This document shows positions 23,860-34,062 of a stretch of 64,000 bases of DNA, in pieces (positions within the stretch are counted from its first letter, which is position 1; each line of letters opens with the position of its first letter). The notes under the pieces were generated by a model. It searched no databases. It was given only the letters and a program-made list of their open reading frames with translations, and was not told where the DNA came from. The translations under genes and the position numbers were made by a program. The DNA is taken from NCBI GenBank assembly GCA_036785705.1, contig JAWUZG010000365.1:186001-250000 (forward strand), written 5' to 3'. This DNA is from Acanthornis magna. Its lineage: Eukaryota > Chordata > Aves > Passeriformes > Acanthizidae.

Positions 23860-25870
23860 TAATATCCAGGCCAGTCATTTTCCTCATCGGCTCATCTTTC
23901 AGCACGTAGGGATAGTCTGTGTTTTTTCCTGTGTTTTGAAGCACACCCATCCTTCCCAGACTCCTTTGTTTCTAAGGGTTGCTTCCCAAGGTACTCTCTG
24001 GATAAGTCTCTTGAATAGGCCAAACTCTGCCCTCCAGAATTCCAGTGTGGAAGTTTTATTGATGCCCCTCCTTATTTCACCAAATATTGAAAACTATAAT
24101 TTCATTATCACTGTGCCCCAGATGGCCTCCAACCACCACATCTCCCACCAGCCCTTCTCTGTTTGCAAACAGCAGGTCTAGTGTAGCCCCTCCCCTGGTG
24201 GGCTCGCTCACCGACTGAGACAAAAAGCTGTCCTCCGTACACTCAAGGAAACTCCTAGACTGCTTCTTCTTAGCTGTGTTGAGTTCCCAGCAGATATCTG
24301 GCAGATTGATGTCACCTACAAGAACAAGGGCTGGTGATCTTGAAACATCCTCCAGCTGCTTGTAGAATAATACCTCCACCTCTCCATCCTGGTGGGGTGG
24401 CCTAGAACAGACTCCCACCAGGATGTCAGCCTTGTTGGCCTTCCCCCGATTCTTTCCCACAGGCGCTCAACCTTATCGATATTAATCTCCATTTCCGTGG
24501 CATCAGGAGCCTTCCTAATGTAAAGAGCAACCGCTCCACCTCTTCTCCCTCACCCATCTCTTCCATAGAGCTTGTAGCCATCCACTACAGTGCTCTGGTT
24601 ATGCGAGTCATCCCACCATGTTCCTTTGATGGTGACTACATCAGAGCTTCCCTGCTGTACCATGGCTTCCAGCTCCTCTTGTTTATTGCCCATGCTGTGT
24701 GCATTAATGTACATGCACTTCAGCTGGGCTGCTGATTTCACCCCTGACTCTGGCTTACTACCCTTGGGCTTGGTTCTGGAAAGCCTAACTGCATCCCCTT
24801 CCCCCTTCAAACCTAGTCTAAAGCCCTCTCAGTCAGTCCCGCCAACTCATGGACTAGAACCCTTTTGCCCTTGATAGGCAGACGGAGCCCATCTGGCTCC
24901 AGCAGGCCAGGTGCCGTAAGAGTTGCCCCATCACCAAAGAACCCAAAGTTCTGCCGATGGTGCCAGTCCCTAAGCCACTGATTGATAATGCAGCTTCTCC
25001 TGTTCCTTTCATTGTTTGTCCCTGCCGCTGAAAGGACCGAGCAGAACACCACCTGTGCTCATGCCCCATCAACCACTTGACCCAGGGCCCTGAAGTCCCT
25101 TTTAATTGCTGTGTTGTCTTCTTGTCAATCATATTGCTGCCAGCCTGGAGTGTCAGCACTGGGTAATACTCAGAGGGCTGAATCAGCCCAGGGAATGTTC
25201 TGGAGATATCCCATACCCGGGCCCCAGGGAGGCAGCATGCCTCCCTGTGGGATGGGCCCGCTTGACATATGGGGCCCTCTGTTCCTCTCAGAAGGAGTCG
25301 CCTACTATGACTACCCTTCTTTTCTTTTTAATGCTAGAGGTAGTGATCTGTTTGACAGACGAAGTGGAGCTGGGAGGCTCTCCGGGCAGATTATTTTCTT
25401 CTATGTCATCTGGCTGACCCTCCAGATCCAAGGCCTGGATTCTGAAGTGGCACCTGGGTAGGCAATGGGGGTCAGGAGGAATTTTTATTACCTCCCTGGG
25501 TAGGAGCCCTTTTCCACTCCCCTTCATCACCTAGGTCTCCTCCTTCTGCCTGATGGTAGGAGGCACAGGAATCCTCTGACTCCTGGTGGGCTTCTCTCAG
25601 GAATGGAAGGGCGAAACTCCACTGGTCTATTTCCCGTTCGATTTCCCTAATACTCCTTAGTCTTTCTACCTCCTCCCGAAGCTCCACCACCAGACTGAGG
25701 AGATCACTCACCTGTTTGCACCTCACGCAGGTGATTTTTGCACCATGCCCTGGTACTGCTGACAGGCTCAAGCACTCCTCACAGGAAGGTGTCTGGACAG
25801 ATGCATCCTTCTTGGAGGGTTCTGTTTGGCTAGGTACACTTTTACTAGCTGTAGCTTTTGATCATTTGGA
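23860..25870 (-). mobile_element. CR1 LINE, 5' half with ORF1 and the endonuclease part of ORF2
   Basis: Three decayed reading frames on the minus strand read as a CR1 element in order. Around 25771-25472 there is an ORF1-like segment with TCVRCKQVSDLL and a leucine/glutamate coiled stretch (ELREEVERLRSI). Around 24810-24550 is the start of the ORF2 endonuclease (MYINAHSMGNKQEELEA, TWWDDSHN). At 24460-24077 the endonuclease core continues with VLVGDINLPDICW and LGHSDNEIIVF. Frameshifts and stops separate them. Homology fades near 23860 after an 'RVPWE'-like motif, so the reverse transcriptase half is missing. CR1 copies are usually truncated at the 5' end, so this 3' loss is unusual. Confidence 0.75.
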
Positions 25871-26104
25871 GACCATTGCTGGAAAAAGAAATGAATAATA
25901 AATTAAAAAAAAAACCACAACAAAAAAACAACAAAAACCCGGGGTGCCTTTTTAGGGCAAAGGCATTTCTGCATGGCACCTCCCAACGTCCCCATGCCAC
26001 AATCTCAGTCCTCCCAGGGCTCCTGTGTTTGGTTTTATCCCGATATGGAGATGCAGGAGCTCTCCCGGCTGGACAGGGTGTCCCTGAGCCTGCGGATTTC
26101 AGGG

Positions 26105-26560
26105 ATTTGGGGTTGGGAATGGGATGAATTTTGGGGCTGGGAATTGGGGGGATTTGGGGCTGGGAATTTGGGGATTTGGGGGAATTTTAGGGCTGGGATT
26201 TGGGAGATTTTGGGGAATTTCAAGGCTTGGAATTGGGGGATTTTGGGGCTGGGGACTGGGGGGATTTCAGCGAGGTTTGGGGGGAAACTGGGAGTTTGGA
26301 GAGGGATTTTGGGAGATTGAGGGGGATTGGTGGAATTTTGGAGCATTTGGGGTGATTTCGGGAGGAATTTTGAATGGAATTTGGGGGATTTGGGAGGATT
26401 TTGAGGGGGGATTTGGAGGTTTGGGAGAGGTATTAGGGGGGATTTTGGGAGATTGAGAGGAATTGGGGGAATTTTGGGGTGTCATGGGGGGATTTGGGGG
26501 AGTTTAGAGGGATTTTGGCCGATTTGGAGGGATTTTACGGGAGGATTTTGGGAGGGATCC
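26105..26560 (+). repeat. G-rich degenerate repeat (GGGATTTTGGGG type)
   Basis: About 450 bp of loosely repeated GGGATTTGGGGCTGGGAATT-type units on the plus strand, with many G runs of three or more. It keeps open frames rich in Gly/Phe/Trp that have no meaning as protein. It lies just upstream of the MHC class I-like promoter and could form G-quadruplexes. Confidence 0.8.
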
Positions 26561-26589
26561 CGGGAATTCCCAGGGATTCCCCCTTTCCC

Positions 26590-26757
26590 CCCGCACTCCG
26601 TCGGGCACTGTCGCGTCTCCCGGCCTGTGCCGCCGGGATCTGCCCGGCGACTGATGACGTCCGAGAACACCAAGCTGTCATTGGCGGGCAGGAAATAACC
26701 GCGCCAATCGCGAGGCCGGAGGCGGCTCTGGGGGCGGGGCCGCAGCGGAGCAGTGCG
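26590..26757 (+). promoter_or_regulatory. MHC class I-like SXY promoter, copy 1
   Basis: Upstream of an MHC-like start codon the sequence holds TGATGACGTCC (X2/CRE-like), then CTGTCATTGGCG (Y box, inverted CCAAT) after about 19 nt, then GCGCCAATCG (CCAAT), then GGGGGCGGGGCC (Sp1-like). X2-to-Y spacing near 20 bp is the arrangement bound by RFX/CREB/NF-Y under NLRC5 or CIITA in MHC promoters. A close inverted copy lies at 38017-38180, where the X2 site is a perfect TGACGTCA. Confidence 0.6.
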
Positions 26758-26795
26758 ATGGCTCCAGCGCTGGGCTGGGGGCGCTCCTGGGGGCG
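26758..26795 (+). pseudogene. MHC class I-like exon 1, copy 1 (leader peptide)
   Basis: ATG GCT CCA GCG CTG GGC TGG ... ends at a GTGAGG donor and encodes MAPALGWGRSWGR, which resembles the start of songbird MHC class I leaders (MAPALGLGALLG...). It is short and has arginines where a leader should be hydrophobic, so it is probably defective. The following intron-like sequence is split by the provirus at 27064. No intact alpha-1 exon follows on this strand. Confidence 0.5.
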
Positions 26796-27063
26796 GTGAG
26801 GCGGGAGTGGCAGCCCCGGAACCGGCACCGTGAACCCCCTTATCCTGCACAGGGACTTTTCTGCACGCCTCATCCTGCAAAGGGAACCCCCCCTTACTCC
26901 CAATTCCTGGACGTCAGCACGGCCCTGCACACGCTTGATCCCCTCTCCGATGTCTCTGAGTATCTGCACCCGCATTTCTTTGACCCTGGGACCTCCCTAA
27001 ATCTCGATTTTTGGGAACCGAGAAGGCTTTGCACCCTTTTCCCCAGCAGTGAGATCCTCCGTG

Positions 27064-27343
27064 TGTGGTTGCACTGTTTTGAAATTCTTTCTGCTCTTTC
27101 TCAGGGAGAACATAGATAAGTTGCATTCTTTTACTTTCTTAATCTCTGTGTTTGGTATCAGGTGTTATTTGGCTGTGACCAATGGTTTTAGGAGGTGGAT
27201 TTCTTTTCTGACCAATAGTTGCTAGAATATTAATGGTATAAAAACCTTTCTGTAAATAAACCTTCCCCTTTCGCCATCTTGACGTCGTCTGCCTGCCTTC
27301 TTCTCTCAGCCAGCTCCTGCAGCCTCGGGGAAACTAAGCCATA
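27064..27343 (+). repeat. 5' LTR of the ERVK-like provirus
   Basis: Runs from TGTGGTTGCAC to AAGCCATA. It has CCAAT boxes (GACCAATGG, GACCAATAG), TATAAAAA at 27237-27244 and AATAAA at 27255-27260. It is the same as the 3' LTR, offset by 6999 bp. Confidence 0.93.
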
Positions 27344-27345
27344 TT

Positions 27346-27363
27346 TGGTGACGCCGGTGTGTG
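27346..27363 (+). promoter_or_regulatory. Primer-binding site, tRNA-Trp-like
   Basis: TGGTGACGCCGGTGTGTG starts 2 nt after the LTR. It resembles the avian alpharetrovirus site (TGGTGACCCCGACGTG), which pairs with tRNA-Trp, but with several differences, so the primer tRNA is not certain. Confidence 0.6.
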
Positions 27364-27432
27364 TTTCTGCGGTAGGACAAACCCTCCCTGCCCACCTTTT
27401 TCCCCTCCCGCCCTCCCGGGTTTGGGGACATC

Positions 27433-30418
27433 ATGTCGGACTCAGCTGACGAGTCGGGGGCTCCCTCGGACTCTGGCCACGATGTTTGGGACCCCGTCCG
27501 AGCTAAGATCAATGATGATCTGCTCGGTGAATTATTATCCTGGTTTCAAAGGAAAGGATATTTTAATCTTTCCCGGGACCTGCCCTCGTTCAGGGCGTGG
27601 CTTCGGCTCGGTGATTTGTTGTGGGCGGAGTTCTCTTTCGGCGAAGCTGATATTATTCATCTCTGCCCGGTTTGGAGACGGGTTCTGGACTTTTTAAAAG
27701 TTGAAGCCCCGGGGCTCGGAGAAGCTATCTCTCCTTTGCGCTCAGCCCCCCCGTCCCCCCCTAGCCGTTCCCGGATTGACAAGTTTGCCCCTCCCCCGGA
27801 CGCGCCTGGGAGGTACCTTTCACCCGGACACTTTAAGCCAATGAGGTACCCGACCCCACAAGAGGCGCTGCTTGACTTCCTGGCCCGAGGGAAGGCGGCG
27901 GGGGCAGCGGGGGCAGCGGGAGCCGCCCCGGCCTCTGCTGCGGGTGGGCCTTCCCTGCTCCATCCCCGGGGAGCGGGGGGGCCACGCGCCCGCCATGCCC
28001 GTGGTGGCTCGCTGTCCTCTGATGATGACGTCACTCGGCCAGCGCCGGCGGCAGCTGTTGGACTGCCCAGCACGGCGCAGTGCGCCTGCGCCCCCGCGCA
28101 GTGGGGGGGGGACCGCACAGCCTCTGCCTGTTCGCCTCTCTGTTCGGACGCCGGCCCCGTTCAGCCAGCCCGGCGCTGTGGGATGTGTCCCGACCGCGGC
28201 CGCTGCGTGCCAGACTGAGGCCGAACCAGCAAGCGCCCTGCCCGCACCCCGCGCCCCGCGCGCTGCTGGCATGCATGCGCAGACGGTGGCGGGCGCGGGA
28301 GGGTTCGCGGAGCGGCTTGAATCTGCTCCTGCCGCGTCTGCCCCGCCCCGTATTGAACAGGAACCGTCGGTGCCCCCCCACGGGGGTTTGTTCTCCCCCC
28401 CCATCACGGCGAGAGCGGCCGGCCCCGGCCCCGGGGCCGCGGAACAGGCAGGCGCGGGGCCGGGCTCGGACCGGCCCCTGGGGGGCGGTCCCTGCGGCGC
28501 AGCAGCGGCGCCGCCGATTGAGATGCCGTGTTTAACCCCTGCATGCCCGCCTGAAATTCTGGATCGCATCTTTCAAAAGCTTGATCTGGTCCCTGCGACT
28601 TTGCAGTGTGTGTTGGAGCGCATGGATGTTTTCCCGGTCTTGTTGGACCGTGTGTTGCGAAGATTTGATAGTGTTTCTGATACTCTTTTGGAATTATTGG
28701 ATCTTGCTCGTCAAAGCAGGCTTGATAGGCAGTCATCTGATTCCAGGGCTGCTTCTCTGGCCAGTTGGCATTCCTCAGACAATCGTGGCTTGCTTACCAT
28801 AGTCACAGAACATGCAGGATCCGTGCCCTCTACCCCTTCTTCTGACTCAGAAGGCGTAGGTGCTGTCCCGCGTCCCTCCATTCCCCAGAATATATCGTCT
28901 GTGGAGGTCCTCTATCCCCAGCCACTGCCCGTACTCCATGAGCCTCCGTCCTTTGTAGTAGGGGCAGGGGATGAGGCCCGCATGGAAGATTCAGATACAG
29001 ATGTAGACACCCTCTCTGGCCGTGGGAAGAAGAGAGAGGTGACACAGAGGAGGAAGAAGCGGCTGCTGCAGACCCAGCCGTGGCCTAGCCGCGAATGCTC
29101 ACTTACCTTAAAGACACGGACTTCGAGAAAGTATTGGGACTTTGTTAAAGTCGCAGCTTTGAACGCGGGGAATTGGGATCTCTTCACACGCATGAGAATG
29201 TCTCAGCCTCTGCCTGACGCAATGGACACTGAGATGACAGCCGTGGTGCCCTCAGCAGATGAGCCCATAGCCCAGGCTGACACTAATGCTCCGCAAGGCG
29301 ATGCTCAGGCCTTTCCAGTGTATAAAGCACTCCCAAACACGGACGACACAGATAGCCATCGTATTATAGCTTGGAGGGTGGTCGAGGATCTGCAGAACAA
29401 AGTGGCAAGATATGGACTTGGGTCTCCTGAGGTCATGCAACTTGTTCGGGCAATTAATAGTGACCTCTTGGCACCTTATGATATCAGGCACTTGGCCCAA
29501 GTCCTCCTTCACCCTATGCAATTTGCAGTTTTTGAAAATAATTGGAGACAAGCAGCTCAGAGGGCCGCGGAAGAAAATTCGCGCTTACTTCCTGCCAGCC
29601 CTAGACAGGGGGCTGGAGTGGAAGTTCTGATGGGACTTAAACCCTACGACAATCCTGACCTGCAGGCCAGATGGGCTCCTGAAGTGTTGGAGCAGGCTCA
29701 AAAAGTTGGCTTCAGTGCCCTTCTCAAGACATTCAATATGGCGGAGCGAAAGATATCATATACCATGATACGACAAGGCTCGCTTGAACCGTTTCTCTCC
29801 TTTTTGGAACGCTTGGCTGCTGCTTTGGAACGACAAGTAGAAGATGAGACTGTGAGAGACGTGCTGTGCAAACAACTGGCAAGAGACAATGCCAACGACG
29901 ACTGCAAGAGAATTATACAGACATTGCGAGGCGATGTCACCGTTGCACAGATGGCTGAGGCGTGCTCCGAGGTGATACCACGAAGCTCAAGGAAGCCCGC
30001 TTTGGCTGCGTTTCTGTCACCTGGTCAGGCAAACCCTGGCGGTAGGCAGAAGCGGCCCAAGCCTGGGAACAGACGAAGGCGATCTAAATCGCAGAAAAAG
30101 GGAAATGCAGGGACTGTGGTTTCCCAGTGTGAGAGGTGTGATAGACCAGGGCATTCTGCGAAATATTGCAGAGCTAGATACCATGTAGACGGCCGACCTT
30201 TGTCGGGAAACGGGAGGGGAGGCGCAAAACGGGGGTACCGCCCTCCATCCCGATCAATCCCCCAAAACAGGCTGCAACCACTGGCTTATCCAGTCAGTGT
30301 GCCGCCTCAGGGCCAGCCCGGGCCAACGTCGCCAGTGTCGGCCCCTTCGGCCAGTGTGGAGACGGTGCCCAAGGGCCAGCCCGAGTCAACGTCTACACAG
30401 CCAGGACAGTTGTCCTAG
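27433..30418 (+). CDS. gag: ERVK-like gag (matrix, capsid, nucleocapsid) with one apparent frame change
   Basis: Gag is the structural polyprotein. Frame 1 from 27433 to 28218 encodes a matrix-like N-terminus (WFQRKGYFNLSRDLPSFRAW) and a Pro/Ala-rich linker. A second frame, open across 27872-30418, carries a long linker and capsid with a major homology region (QGSLEPFLSFLERLAAAL, near 29775-29825). It then has one CCHC zinc knuckle (CERCDRPGHSAKYC, about 30129-30170) and a Pro-rich tail. The two frames overlap, so a one-base difference in the overlap breaks gag. A nine-G run at 28103-28111 is the likeliest site, either a true mutation or a sequencing slip. The stop is TAG at 30416-30418. Confidence 0.85.
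30205..30211 (+). promoter_or_regulatory. gag-pro -1 ribosomal frameshift site GGGAAAC
   Basis: In the gag frame the codons are TCG GGA AAC, so the heptamer reads G GGA AAC in the correct X XXY YYZ phase. This is a classic betaretroviral slippery site. Slipping one base back enters the frame that continues without stop into dUTPase and protease. Confidence 0.85.
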
Positions 30419-31068
30419 ACTCTGGTAGCCTTCACAGAGTCCCCTTGGATGTGCACGAACCCCTGAGCCCGGGGTATGGTGCTCTCCTGGTGGGGAGGCC
30501 TGAGGTCACCCACCAGGGAATCTTTGTTCATCCGGACGTTATAGATGGGGATTCTGTGGGCCAGATTCATGCTATGGTTTCTACACCAAGCCCCCCTATC
30601 ACAATCCCTGAGAAAACTCTCATTGCTAATTTAGTGCCTTTTGAGTCTCCTGTTCCCAGGGCAGAGCAGCAAGTATGCGGAAGCAGCGACACTGAGATTC
30701 CAGACCTTCCGCAGATCTGCTGGGCCGCAGACATCTCTAATCAGAGACCACAGCTGACGTGCACTCTGATCCTGCCAAGAGCCCACCCCCGTCGAATTCG
30801 ACTTCGAGGTTTGCTCGACACGGGTGCCGATGTAACAATTCTTTCCTCCTCTTCATGGCCTTCTACATGGCCTCTAGCCCCTGTGGGGTCCGCTGTTGCG
30901 AGATTGGGAGGAACCACACGGAGCCACTTAAGTGAACGGCATGTGTTGGTGAAAGACCCGGAGGGTCGCACGGCTGTAATCCAGCCCTATGTTACTTCGG
31001 CCCCACTTAACCTCTGGGGGAGGGATGTATTGGCAGCATGGGGAGTTCGGATTGGAACAAATTTTTAA
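30208..31068 (+). CDS. pro: ERVK-like pro: dUTPase plus aspartic protease
   Basis: This frame is read after the -1 slip, with no need for its own start codon. The first part is dUTPase-like (ARTVVLDSGSLHRV, then SPGYGALLVGRP and GIFVHPDVIDGDSVGQI), an enzyme that hydrolyses dUTP to limit uracil in reverse transcripts. The second part is a retropepsin with the catalytic LLDTGADVTIL motif near 30810-30840 and a NLWGRDVL C-terminal motif. The order dUTPase then protease is typical of betaretroviruses. The N-terminal dUTPase motif region is short, so dUTPase activity is uncertain. The frame ends with TAA at 31066-31068. Confidence 0.85.
   Translation, partial: KREGRRKTGVPPSIPINPPKQAATTGLSSQCAASGPARANVASVGPFGQCGDGAQGPARVNVYTARTVVLDSGSLHRVPLDVHEPLSPGYGALLVGRPEVTHQGIFVHPDVIDGDSVGQIHAMVSTPSPPITIPEKTLIANLVPFESPVPRAEQQVCGSSDTEIPDLPQICWAADISNQRPQLTCTLILPRAHPRRIRLRGLLDTGADVTILSSSSWPSTWPLAPVGSAVARLGGTTRSHLSERHVLVKDPEGRTAVIQPYVTSAPLNLWGRDVLAAWGVRIGTNF
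31059..31065 (+). promoter_or_regulatory. pro-pol -1 ribosomal frameshift site AAATTTT
   Basis: The last pro codons are ACA AAT TTT TAA, so A AAT TTT is in slippery phase immediately before the pro stop. A one-base slip reads AAA TTT TTA ATA GGG and runs straight into the pol frame. Confidence 0.85.
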
Positions 31069-33749
31069 TAGGGGTCACTGTACGCAAGGGCGCACCATAT
31101 CGCACGCTATCCTTGCGATGGCTGACTGAAACACCCGTATGGGAACCACAGTGGCCCTTGCCCAAAGAGAAATTAGTCGCCCTTTGTCAGCTGGTTCAGG
31201 AACAATTGCAACAGGGACACATTGAGCCTTCTACTAGTCCCTGGAATACCCCCGTCTTCGTAGTTAAGAAAAAATCGGGGAAATGGCGATTGCTGCAAGA
31301 TCTTCGCAAAGTTAATGCAGTGATGGAAAGCATGGGAGCTTTACAGCCTGGTATGCCCTCACCCACAATGATCCCCACAAAGTGGGAAATCCTGATCATT
31401 GATTTGAAGGATTGTTTTTTCACAATTCCTTTGCACCCCAACGACAGACCAAAATTTGCCTTTACGGTGCCCGCAATTAACAATGCTGAGCCTGTAAAGA
31501 GGTTTCAATGGAAAGTGTTACCTCAGGGTATGAAAAATAGCCCAACAATCTGTCAATGGTATGTTGCTCAGGCTTTGTCTGGAGTCCGTGAGCAGTTTCC
31601 TGAGGCACTCTGCTACCACTATATGGATGATATCCTGGTGGCAGCATCCACCCAGGATGAGTTGCGGAGGATACAGCCTCGACTGCTTGCTGCCCTGCAC
31701 TCCTATGGTTTGCAAGTGGCCCCAGACAAGGTTCAACAACAGCCTCCTTGGAAATATTTGGGGGTCAAAATTTTGGATCAGACTGTACAACACCAAGAGG
31801 TGCAATTTTCAGACACTATCAAAACTCTGAATGATGCTCAGAAGTTGCTTGGTACTATTAATTGGTTACGTCCTTATTTAGGGCTGACCGCCTCGCAACT
31901 TTCCCCACTTTTTAATATTTTAAAGGGGGACCCTGATCTGAATTCACCTCGAAAATTGACCCCGGAGGCACGAAGAGTGTTGAATGAGGTGCAACAAGCT
32001 GTTTCTGCTCGTCAGGTTTATCGAGTAGATCCCTCTGTTGATATCACTGTTTTTATCACTGCTCCAGATCTCCATCCCACAGGTATCATCGGCCAATGGA
32101 ACAAAAAATGGGCCGACCCTCTGCACGTTCTGGAATGGGTCTTTCTGCCCCATCAGCCAAAAAAGACAGCACCCACGCTGTTCGAATTGGTCACGTGTTT
32201 GATAATCAAATGCCGTCATCGGTGTCTGCAGTTGATGGCTGCAGATCCGGCGACCATCATAGTCCCAATTACAAGGGACATCTTTGAATGGAGCCTTGCT
32301 AACAGCGCTCCTTTGCAAAGTGCACTGCAGAACTTTTCAGGGCAGATTGCTTATCACCTGCCCAGCCATAAATTATTGCAATTGGCAAATTTAACTAGCC
32401 TTGCCTTGCGACCAAAGAACAGTCGGGTGCCAGTGCGTGGACCCACTGTCTTTACGGATGGTTCTGGGAAAACAGGAAAAGCCATTGTTACCTGGAAGGA
32501 GGGATCCGAATGGCAGGTGCTGAAAAGCCATGAGTCAGGCTCTGCCCAACTGGTTGAATTGAAGGCAGTTGCCTTGGCCTTTCAGCGGTTCTCTCAGGTG
32601 CCTTTGAATTTGGTCACAGATTCTGCTTATGTAGCAGACATAACCAAACGTCTGGATTGTTCACTTCTAAAGGAAGTCAATAATGCGGCTCTGTTTTCAT
32701 TATTACAAGCTTTGTGGAATGCAATTCAGGCTCGAACACATCCATATTACATTTTGCACATTCGAAGCCACACTAAATTGCCAGGTTTTATAACAGAAGG
32801 CAATGCCAGGGCTGATAGGCTAGCCAATCCTGCATGGATGGCGCCTCAGCCTGACAAAATTGCACAAGCCAAAGCTTCCCATGATTTCTTCCACCAGAGT
32901 GCACATACTCTGCAAAAGCAGTTTCAATTGACGCCAACCGAGGCTCGTGACATTGTCAGCGCTTGTGCTGATTGCCACGGACTCGCTGCACCTCTGCCAC
33001 GAGGGGTAAACCCCAGAGGCCTAAAGGCCCTGCAGCTTTGGCAGACCGATGTGACACACATCCCTGAATTTGGCCGATTTAAGTATGTGCATGTGTCTAT
33101 TGACACCTTCTCCTCAGCCATGTGGGCAACTGCTCACACTGGAGAAAAGGGCCGTGATGTCATTGCCCATTGGAAATTGGCCTTCTCGGTCTTGGGCGTG
33201 CCATCTGCGGTGAAAACCGACAATGGCCCTGCCTACGCGTCGCAGAAGACGCGGCAGTTCTTGCACCTATGGGGTGTGGACCATAAATTTGGTATTCCAC
33301 ATTCCCCAACTGGTCAGGCAATTGTGGAACGTGCGCATGGTACTCTGAAGCGCGTTCTGGAAAAACAAAAAGGGGGAATGCATGGGGAATCACCACAGAG
33401 CCGGCTGGAAAAAGCCTTGTATACAATTAATCACCTCACTGTGCCACCAAATTCGAATAATCCTGTCATTTTGAACCATTTTCTCTCATTGGAGTCATCG
33501 GGCGAGTCGCGCTTGCCCCGGGCGAAGGTTTGGATTCGAAACCTACTCACTAACGCCTGGGAAGGCCCCCATGAGCTTATTACTTGGGGCCATGGATATG
33601 CTTGCGTTTCCACAGATACTGGAGTGCAGTGGCTGCCTGCGAGATGCGTTCGTCCTGATCTGCGACTTCAGAAGCAGAACCAGCAACCTCAGAACAATGA
33701 TCAAGATGCTGACCATCATGCAGATGGCCCTTCTACAAGCAGAGACTGA
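31059..33749 (+). CDS. pol: ERVK-like pol: reverse transcriptase, RNase H and integrase, intact
   Basis: About 896 residues without a stop. The reverse transcriptase has the YMDD catalytic box near 31620 and a PQGMKNSP motif. RNase H keeps its acidic residues in FTDGSG, VELKAVALAF, VTDSAYVAD and ARADRL. Integrase has an N-terminal HHCC zinc-binding stretch (HDFFHQSAH ... CADC) and a D,D,E catalytic core (QTDVTH, KTDNGPAY, GQAIVERAHG). A Trp-containing C-terminal domain (VWIRNLLTNAWEGP) follows, then a Gln/Asp-rich tail. Translation would start by the -1 slip at 31059; an in-frame ATG at 31038 overlaps pro. All key residues are present, so the enzyme set looks functional. Confidence 0.93.
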   Translation, partial: KFLIGVTVRKGAPYRTLSLRWLTETPVWEPQWPLPKEKLVALCQLVQEQLQQGHIEPSTSPWNTPVFVVKKKSGKWRLLQDLRKVNAVMESMGALQPGMPSPTMIPTKWEILIIDLKDCFFTIPLHPNDRPKFAFTVPAINNAEPVKRFQWKVLPQGMKNSPTICQWYVAQALSGVREQFPEALCYHYMDDILVAASTQDELRRIQPRLLAALHSYGLQVAPDKVQQQPPWKYLGVKILDQTVQHQEVQFSDTIKTLNDAQKLLGTINWLRPYLGLTASQLSPLFNILKGDPDLNSPRKLTPEARRVLNEVQQAVSARQVYRVDPSVDITVFITAPDLHPTGIIGQWNKKWADPLHVLEWVFLPHQPKKTAPTLFELVTCLIIKCRHRCLQLMAADPATIIVPITRDIFEWSLANSAPLQSALQNFSGQIAYHLPSHKLLQLANLTSLALRPKNSRVPVRGPTVFTDGSGKTGKAIVTWKEGSEWQVLKSHESGSAQLVELKAVALAFQRFSQVPLNLVTDSAYVADITKRLDCSLLKEVNNAALFSLLQALWNAIQARTHPYYILHIRSHTKLPGFITEGNARADRLANPAWMAPQPDKIAQAKASHDFFHQSAHTLQKQFQLTPTEARDIVSACADCHGLAAPLPRGVNPRGLKALQLWQTDVTHIPEFGRFKYVHVSIDTFSSAMWATAHTGEKGRDVIAHWKLAFSVLGVPSAVKTDNGPAYASQKTRQFLHLWGVDHKFGIPHSPTGQAIVERAHGTLKRVLEKQKGGMHGESPQSRLEKALYTINHLTVPPNSNNPVILNHFLSLESSGESRLPRAKVWIRNLLTNAWEGPHELITWGHGYACVSTDTGVQWLPARCVRPDLRLQKQNQQPQNNDQDADHHADGPSTSRD

Positions 33750-34062
33750 ATTTTTATCTTTATTATGGAGTCAGAAAATTAAGAACTTTCAATAGAACTA
33801 AGTTTTGATAGATGTATCATTTATGGCATTGCTTGAGAGTCTCCCTGTTCATCTTCAATCAGCGGCTGGTTTGGGCCCTGTCAGTGGCTGGCCACCACTG
33901 GCAGACCCCTTGCCGGTATTTAATTCGGGATCTCCTTGGTAGCTGGCCACTGCCAAGCAGATCCTTCATGCTGAGCTCATTTTCCCTTCTTAGGGAACTA
34001 GCGGGGACCGCAAACAATACCTTTGTTTGCTTTTCTTTTTTAAAAAAACAAAAAGGGGGAAT
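33750..34062 (+). other. Short pol-LTR spacer with polypurine tract; no env
   Basis: About 310 bp with no env-like frame. It ends in A-rich and G-rich sequence (AAAAAGGGGGA at 34050-34060) directly before the 3' LTR, the expected polypurine tract that primes plus-strand synthesis. Confidence 0.8.

Noticed and set aside
26035..26485. Gly/Phe/Trp-rich and Pro/Asn/Ser-rich reading frames
   Set aside because: Products of the G-rich tandem repeat on both strands; no domain.
33750..34062. Possible env gene after pol in the 27-kb provirus
   Set aside because: Only about 310 bp, with no signal peptide, SU/TM motif or long frame.
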